A stretch of DNA of 64,000 bases, taken from the NCBI RefSeq assembly GCF_000276665.1, contig NW_004955402.1:2001725-2065724 (forward strand), read 5' to 3'. The notes below the pieces were generated by a model. That model was given only the letters and a program-made list of their open reading frames with translations. It did not search any database and was not told where the DNA came from. Below, piece after piece: positions 57,830 to 64,000 of the stretch (position 1 is the stretch's first letter; the number at the start of each line of letters is the position of its first letter). Position numbers and translations under genes: made by a program. The stretch comes from Chinchilla lanigera (lineage: Eukaryota; Chordata; Mammalia; Rodentia; Chinchillidae).

Positions 57830-59112
57830 GCTCCTCTCAGGAAGCGTTGTAGGCTTGGCATTTGAAAATGAACCCATGTCTTTTCACAACATCAACAGAA
57901 TAAACTAGGAAAACGAACTTTCAGTTAGCACATTTAATCAAGTTCAATACAAGCTCATAAGAAAAAATTTGGAGACTGAAGCGAGAAAGATAAACCGCTG
58001 TTCACGCCCTGCTCATGCTCCAGCTCTGACTCCTGCCAGGGCAGGAGAGGAGTCGAGACCAAGGCACCAGGAGAAGTGGCCATCCAGGCACTGAGGGCAG
58101 CGGTAGAGGGGCTGCAGCCTGGGCCCCTGTCTTACCACAGGGTACGGAGCTCTGCACTGAAATGGTGCCCTTTCTCCTGGGCACCATGGCCACGTGGTAC
58201 CAGCTTGAGCCTATGTCCGTCCTTTCTCCTCCCCAGCCTCTGCTCACTGAATTCCAGTCCCCCGTGTCCCCCGGACCCCAGCTCTCTGCTCACTTCCAAC
58301 CACCGTGTGGCTCAGCCTTGGTGCCCACTCTGGGCTACAGACCTGCTGCCCCCCAGGGGACGTCAAAGGCCACCTGGATGTGGACAGGAGGACCCCGAGT
58401 GAGGCTGTGAGCCTGGCAAGCTGCACGTGGGGGTTTGTGTGCTCAGTGAGAGGAACTTCTTTTTCCAGTTGGTGTTAAATCAGGGGTGGGAGCAAAACCA
58501 AGGCAAAGTCTTAGTTATTAATTAAGACCCAGTCATGTTAGGCCCACTGTTATAGAGGTTATTGTCCTGGAGTGGACAATAACCAGAGCCAGAGCCAGTA
58601 GGAGTCTGGCTTCCTGGGCTGCTTACCGCAGGTCAGGTGCAGAGTTCTGTGTGCAGTCTGACCGCGGGTCCTTGCACAGCCAGCCTCTTAGCTCTCAGGG
58701 AAATGTGTGAAATCTGTTGTTGTCAGGGTTTTCTCTGAGTTCCGGTTGCCCCGGGTGAGCATCTTCCCGCCTGATGCTCAGTCCTGAGTGGAAGGGGAAC
58801 TGTGTTCTTCTGCCAGGTTTCTGGCCGAGTGTCTTCCTGTTTGCTTTATCTCCCTCTGCTGCTCCCAGGAGGACCAGGACCTCATTTTCACTCAGCCTTC
58901 TCTCTCTGTGTGTTCTTTTCTCTGGTCGTGGGCCGCCAGGTGCTCTACCTGAGGTTTCTGATCTGCCTATCATGACCAGAAAGAGCTCCTGCCAACAGGA
59001 CCTGCAGCCCCAACCTCCCACCACTCCGCCAGAGACTGTGGTCTGCCATTTCTCCGGACCACAGCAGGTTCCAGATGCTTCTCTTGGATATACCGTTCAC
59101 CCCGTTTGCTTA
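57830..59112. other. GC-rich spacer without recognised gene
   Basis: Holds the perfect hairpin at 58557-58584. Overlapping frames of 80-119 codons on both strands show no motif. Confidence 0.4.
58557..58584. repeat. Perfect 11-bp inverted repeat (hairpin)
   Basis: GGTTATTGTCC (58557-58567) and GGACAATAACC (58574-58584) pair fully around a 6-base loop, TGGAGT. Too short for a microRNA precursor. It could be a protein-binding palindrome or chance. Confidence 0.85.
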
Positions 59113-59312
59113 TTGTGTGACACTGGGGATTGAACTCAGGGCCTTCACACTGGGCTATATTCCTAGCCCTTTTGCACCCCACCCCAGCCCCTTTTTAAAT
59201 GTTGAAACTGGGTCTCACTAAGTTACTAATTTGCCAAGTTGCGCAGGTGGAGCTGGAAATTGCAGTACTCCTGGCTCGGCCTCCTAAAGTGCTGAGACTA
59301 CAGGCTTGCCCC
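59113..59312 (-). mobile_element. Fused B1-ID SINE (B1-dID type), antisense
   Basis: Reversed ID half: ACTGGGGATTGAACTCAGGGCC and GGCTATATTCCTAGCCC. Reversed B1 half: CTGGGTCTCACTAAGTTAC, GGAAATTGCAGTACTCC, GGCCTCCTAAAGTGCTGAGACTACAGG. Confidence 0.75.
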
Positions 59313-59347
59313 TCTTTAAAACCCATAAGTGGCCTGGAATCTCGAGG

Positions 59348-59415
59348 CATCCCATGATGGTATCCAGGAAGCCGCCATCCCATACCATCCCATGATGGTA
59401 TCCAGGAAGCCGCCA
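59348..59415. repeat. Perfect 30-base direct duplication, period 38
   Basis: Bases 59348-59377 and 59386-59415 are identical (starting CATCCCATGATGG and ending AAGCCGCCA), separated by 8 bases. The perfect identity implies a recent duplication. Confidence 0.92.
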
Positions 59416-59709
59416 CCAGCATGGTCGCCTCTGTGCACTGTCCTGACAGGTGGTGTTTTCAGACACCAGGAAGCTGTACCCCTATTCTCCTCTCTTTTCT
59501 GTGTTTGCTCACTGCACCACCCTAGGCTGCCAGCTTTGTGGGAATGCTCTTTGCAGCCTGAAAGATGGTTACTTTCCCCGTGCGCAGCAGTGCGTTGGAC
59601 TGGGCATTGGATTTAAGAAGTGTCACCAGCTCTCCATGGAGATGGTGTATAATGTGCACATGGACATGGTACAGGGGGCCCTGACAGTGGTGACTGGACT
59701 TGGCAGTTT

Positions 59710-60657
59710 TCAACCACAGAGGGCATGCAGGAAGGTGGCCAGCATCTTCCCACCCCCAGGCACGGGTGCCACCCTCTCTTGCTTCCCTAGAAAAGCAAGT
59801 GCAGACAGCTGGCACAGGTGAGGACGGGTGACATCTCTCCTGAGCAGAGCCGTGCAGACAGGGTGCCCCAGACACATGTGGGTGGAGGTGGGCTGGGTGG
59901 GCATGCGTGAGAGCAGGAGCTCTGCTACATGTGAACTGTTCCAGACCCTTCCGTGTCCCTGCCAGGACGCTAACATCATTGAGTGTGCTATGGGTTTGCA
60001 TCTGGGACATTTTGTTCCAAAGGGAGTTTGCCATAGTAGGTCATTATCGTTAATAAACACTTGGTGAATGTCAGCCACATGCCCAATGCTGGAATAAAGC
60101 GCATTTCCTTTGTAATACCGACTTACCAAGTAAAGGAGACTGCCCCTCAGCTCCTGCTGTCTCAGAAGAGGCCGCCTCAGAGTTCGTGCTGTGGCCACCC
60201 ACTGACTTCCAACCCCTGAGCACATTTCCAAGGGTATCTGGTCTTCTTTTAACAGAACCACAAGTGGTGACTTTAAACTGTTCACCCTTTTCGTTATCAG
60301 AAGGACTGATTTCAGAGGTGGGAACGACCTGCCCGCCCAGGGTGACTCGCTTCCTAACGGCTTCAGTGCCCGGAGCCAGGGCCGCTCCTCAGCGAGCCGC
60401 CTGGACGCGTGCAGGCCATTTGCAGGCCGCGCAGTGGAAAGGGCCGGGTTGTGATTCGCGGGCTTTGCTTCGGACTCCTCCCCCGTCTTGCCTGTCTGCA
60501 GATTCCTCGCTCCTGCCTTTTGATCTCGCCTGGGAAGCCAGGGAGACCGAAGCTTCTCCAAGGAGAACGTGCAAGAGACGTTTTCAACATTCCCTGCTTT
60601 TATTGTCCGGCAGTGACTTGTATTTAGGAAAATTGGCACCAAAACAGCATAGCTCAA
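59710..60657 (-). other. Longest gap-free open frame (315 codons), probably not a gene
   Basis: ATG-to-stop frame crossing the CpG-dense patch. The residue mix is unremarkable but no domain, signal peptide or repeat is recognised. Plus-strand frames overlap it (60186-60674, 162 codons). Part of it (about 60030-60100) reads the reverse of a MIR-like stretch, AATAAACACTTGGTGAATG, which argues against coding. Confidence 0.15.
60325..60590. promoter_or_regulatory. Small CpG-dense patch, candidate CpG island
   Basis: I count about 21 CpG in roughly 250 bases of about 60% GC, close to the number expected without CpG depletion. The rest of the window is clearly depleted. Dense strings include GACGCGTG, GGCCGCGCAG and TTCGCGGGC. 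It could be a promoter, an orphan island or a conserved exon. No TATA box or initiator is evident. Confidence 0.45.
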
Positions 60658-61754
60658 CCCCTGCTATTTTTTAAGCTGTAGATGGTTCCTTTCGATGGCA
60701 GTGATTCCCATTAGAGAAGAGTGGGCCAAGGTTGGGAAAGGGATCAAAGAAAGTTGTTCAGCAGCAAGGGGGAGCACTGTGACAGCTTTCATCTGCGAAC
60801 CCCCGATCGCCCTGTAAACAGATGTTCCTGGGGACTTCAGCAACTGCTCGGGCGCTGCATACCCTGAGGACAGCCGAGATGAATGAGAAGTTTGCATGCT
60901 CTTCGGTAGAGCTCAGGTGGTCCAGCCACACGACAGCTCCAGTTCTCTTACTGGCCCCTCTGACAAAGGCTGTGCAAAGCCCCTCATTTACCAAGGGCAG
61001 CAAGCTGCACTCAGCGGCCCCGTGTCCCTCCTCACCTGCCCGCTACGGTTCTGGGGCAGAGGGGATGCAGCTTCGGCGCTGGCTGATAGTTCTTCCTGTC
61101 CGCTGAGTTGCGGCCACCGTCCCTGTGGACTGCTCTGCTGTCCTTACACAACCAAGACGCGGGCAGCTCCAGGGACACCGTCACTTTGCCTGTGGCACGC
61201 CCTGCTTAGAGTCCTGCGATGGCTTTCTTCTCCTAAGGCGAAGCCCCCAGCCCCAGCAGGATCCTAACATCCTCTGCAGCCGGCCCTGCCTCACCCCCAG
61301 CCCTGGAGATCAGGCTCCTTGTGGCTCTCGCCCTTTTTCCAGTCCCTCCACAGGCCCAAGTGCTTCAGGGCGAGGGACCTTTGGCCAAGGTGTCCTTCTG
61401 CTGGCACAGCGCCTGCTGGCACAGCGCCCCCGCCCCACCCTTCTCCACCTGGCTCACTCCTGTGCCCCTTCCTCTCACCTCCCAGGACCGCAGCCTGGGC
61501 CTGCTGGCACTGGCGACGCTTCAGAATGAGGGCTGTGTGCTCCATCGTCGCCGTGCTCCCGGCTCACATGCATTCCCCGCAGTCCCACCCGGGCGGAGTG
61601 GCCTAGGTGTCCCATTAGCGCGCATCGTGGTCTGTGGTGCTGGGTCGGGCAAGATGCAGTGGGAGAGGTGTGGACTCGGAGCCAGATCGGAAAAGGGTGA
61701 CTCCAGCCCCGCTCACCACGCATCCACCCTGCACCCAGGGTGCTCATGCCAGGA

Positions 61755-61870
61755 GCTACTCTCTCCTTCATCCTTACAGCCACTGCCGTGGTTTGTCCTC
61801 CTACTTTACAGATGAGCAAATTGAGAGATGAAGAGGCCACACAGCTGCCTGAGCAGGTGGCCGTGGTAGG
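61755..61870 (-). mobile_element. MIR relic, antisense
   Basis: CTCCTACTTTACAGATGAGCAAATTGAG followed by GCCACACAGCTGCCTGAG is the reversed MIR core. Confidence 0.65.
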
Positions 61871-62095
61871 CACCACGCCCACCAGTCTGGGCATCAGGGC
61901 GGCACCCTTGCCCTCAAATCCCACCTGTATCTCCTGCATCAGGCGCAGATCCCAGGCTATTCTTCTGAGTCACACTGCACTCAGTCTTGGGCTCCTTCTC
62001 CAGCTCAGCATCCTCGGATCAAGCCCAGCTGACTGCTGGGAGCAGTCTGGGATTTGGAAGGGTGGGGTTGGAAATTTGTTACCTCCAGTTTTTCC

Positions 62096-62350
62096 ATAGT
62101 TTCAGTTTTTGCTGCATGACAAGCACCCTAAACCGGGTGGCTTCCAACAGCAGCAATAAAAAAAAAACAAAAAACAAAAAAACAAAAACAAAAAATAAAT
62201 CAATCAAAAAAAAAAAAAAAAACCAACAACAGCAATCTACAGCTTCTCACAGTTCTGGAGCCTGGCTGGGGTAGCTTGGCTGGGGGCATCTCAGTCCTGC
62301 GTCAGCTGGGTCCCCCACATGGCTCTGTCAGCTGAGGGTCCCGGATGACC
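62096..62350 (-). mobile_element. Old LTR-like repeat, antisense, with A-rich insertion
   Basis: TTTGCTGCATGACAAGCACCCTAAACCGGGTGGCTTCC and later CAGTTCTGGAGCCTGGCTGG resemble the reversed end of an old ERVL/MaLR-type LTR. Between them is an A-rich (CAAAAA)n tract at 62153-62222, possibly a local expansion. Confidence 0.4.
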
Positions 62351-63096
62351 TCACACACCCCCAGTAGTCACACGGGCTGCAGACTGAGGCTCTGCTCTCC
62401 TCCTAGTGGCCCCGTCTTCCAGGGTCCTCGCTGGCTCTGGGACAGTCTCTACAGGGACCCCAGGAGGGGCAGCTCCTGGCAAAGCCTCATTGCAAAGGAG
62501 CATGGGAAGAATCTGACTGTGACGTCTCTGACAGCAAGTGACATGCCGCTGCATGTGGTCCACAGCACTTCTTGCGGGTACCGGAGAAGCCGGGAAAGAA
62601 AGGGGACCAGGCTGTGTGCTGCTGTCCTGGAGAGACAAGCACATGAGAAAGCAAGTGGCGGGCACGGAACCTGCAGGGTGCCTCCAGCACCGTCCCCTGT
62701 CTGGAGAGCTGGGCGGCGCCGCTTGTAGGGCCTGGGATGCCTCTGTCCCCTTCAGGGGCTGCTGTCTGAGGCTGGTGGGCTGGCTCTGCACCTGCCTCTC
62801 CTGGAGTACCTGCCCTGCTCATCTCTGCAGCTCTCCCTCACCCTCCCTAAGACAGCGGTCAGCGGTGGGGCCGCCCCCTGCCTGCTCTTCTTCAGTAACA
62901 GCACCCAGCTCCTCGTCCAGCCCCCGGTGCTGAGGAAGGGGTGGGCCTCAGGCTGCTTTGGGCCCTTTCAGACCCACGCTGCAGACGTGAGCCTGGGCCA
63001 GGGGCTCGGCGGAGGGCTCTCCTGGGAGGAGGGCCCTGGTCACAGTTTAGACACAGGGGCTTCTCCTGGCTGGAAGGTTCCCCAAGCAATTGCTCT
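62351..63096. other. GC-rich unique sequence
   Basis: No supported gene. Overlapping frames of about 130-146 codons on both strands. Confidence 0.4.
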
Positions 63097-63660
63097 CTGT
63101 TATTGCTTTATTTTTAATCAGTACACATTTGCAGTACCAAATACTTGCGCCCTTCGTGGGCAGGTGCGCATGTACACGACACATCTTCTTTCCCTTTAAG
63201 CCCCTCCTCTTCCTTCCCTCCCCTCCCCCATCTCTTGGTCCCCTTCCCATTTGCAAAGTTTCCATCTCCCTGTTTCCTAGGAACTGTCTTTTATTTTGCT
63301 TCTTAATCTATTTATACTCTGGGTTTCTCATATAAGAGAAACTGTGAAATATTTAAGCTGTGAGTATGAATTATTTCACTGAGCATTATGGTCTCAAGGT
63401 GCATCCATTTTCCTACAAACAGCTCTTTTATCCTTTTGATGGCAGAGTAGTGCTCCACTGTGTGTAAATGCCACGTTTTCTTTACCTGTTCATCTGTCGG
63501 TGGAGACATAGGCTGCCCCAAAGATGTAGCTATTACAGGTTGTGCTGCTGTGAGCATGAGGGTGTACGCTGGTACAAGCACTGTGGATATCAGTGTGGAG
63601 AGTCCTCAAAACACTAAAACTCGAAACTCCACTGACTCAGTCATTCCCCTCCTGGATGCA
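63097..63660 (-). mobile_element. L1 3' end relic, antisense
   Basis: Begins with a reversed 3' UTR (GCTTTATTTTTAATCAGTAC, CCTCCTCTTCCTTCCCTCCCC, TTTTATTTTGCTTCTTAATC). It continues with the reversed end of ORF2: TTATTTCACTGAGCATTATGG, GGTGCATCCATTTTCCTAC, CTTTACCTGTTCATCTGTCGG, GTGCTGCTGTGAGCATGAGGG, CAGTCATTCCCCTCCTGG. Broken by stops. Confidence 0.75.
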
Positions 63661-64000
63661 GTATCTTCCCAAGCAATCGCTCTTTAGTGAAGGGAGGCTC
63701 TCAGGGGCATCTGGAGGTTCTGTTTGTTCTCTCTGCAGTCTTCGGACCTGAGAGCTGAGGAGCGGAGACAGTGGACTCCGGGCGCCCCTGGAGGGCCATG
63801 TGCCGGGGGCCTCTGGGTTGATCCAGGGGCTTTCACTGAAATAGGAAAGCTTTCGGAAACTCTCATACTTCTGTAAACCTGGCATTCTGCTCTCTTAGCA
63901 GCAGCTGCTTGCTGTATAAGAGCAGCACGTTTTAATCTCTGTGTGATCAGGCCTTTGCGAGAGTCCACAGTGTTTCTCTGTGCTGTGGACCCTTGAGTCT
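63661..64000. other. Window end, no recognised feature
   Basis: Mixed-composition sequence with no supported gene or repeat. Confidence 0.4.

Noticed and set aside
58557..58584. microRNA precursor at the 11-bp hairpin
   Set aside because: The stem is too short and flanking bases do not extend the pairing.
59710..60657. 315-codon minus-strand gene
   Set aside because: Crosses a MIR-like stretch and a CpG-dense patch, with no recognised motif. A plus-strand frame overlaps it. Kept only as a low-confidence entry.
1..64000. CRISPR array, prokaryotic operon or phage
   Set aside because: SINE, LINE, MaLR and ERV content throughout, with no compact operons or regularly spaced direct repeats with unique spacers.

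Overview
This is nuclear DNA from a placental mammal, almost certainly a rodent outside the mouse/rat group. The evidence is its repeats. There are B1-like SINEs, ID-type tRNA-derived SINEs whose bodies begin GGGCTGGGGATTTAGCTC, and fused B1+ID elements, together with MaLR LTRs, L1, MIR, Tigger and mariner copies. Fused B1-ID SINEs are known from squirrels, beavers, dormice and guinea-pig relatives. Beaver is my best guess, but I cannot prove it from one window. Nothing bacterial, viral-genomic or organellar is present.

I find no host protein-coding gene that I can support. Most open frames are short, lie over repeats, or overlap on both strands. The window reads as intergenic or intronic DNA. 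The two ends (about 1-2.8 kb and 45.4-50 kb plus 58-63 kb) are GC-rich, with a small CpG-dense patch near 60.3-60.6 kb. The middle is AT-rich and full of transposon relics.

Layout: 0-3 kb GC-rich DNA with a 30-bp minisatellite and a MaLR LTR; 3-9 kb MaLR, an L1 3' end and the first palindromic mariner derivative; 9-16 kb an L1 relic, a B1, a complex tandem-repeat block, three ID SINEs and a MaLR LTR; 17.3-21.9 kb a long antisense L1 tract broken by a 1-kb insertion and SINEs; 23-27.5 kb a longer mariner relic, a Tigger split by an L1, a MIR, an L1 ORF2 relic and a second palindromic mariner; 31.7-34.3 kb a complete MaLR element (LTR-internal-LTR) inside a Tigger; 35-42 kb more MaLR LTRs and SINEs, a second Tigger-type element and the third palindromic mariner; 42.2-45.1 kb a broken minus-strand class I endogenous retrovirus containing an 800-base assembly gap; 50-57 kb a MaLR LTR, a possible retropseudogene, a truncated betaretrovirus-like ERV with gag, and SINEs; 57-64 kb SINE, L1 and MIR relics and GC-rich unique DNA.

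The most informative signals are (i) a small mariner-derived family, three copies here, in which the 3' end of the element is repeated as an inverted arm so that each copy can fold back on itself, and (ii) well-resolved nested insertions that give a relative order of events (Tigger before MaLR, Tigger before L1, ERV LTR next to or into mariner, SINEs into ERV). No calculations were run. All identifications are by eye from sequence resemblance to known repeat families.
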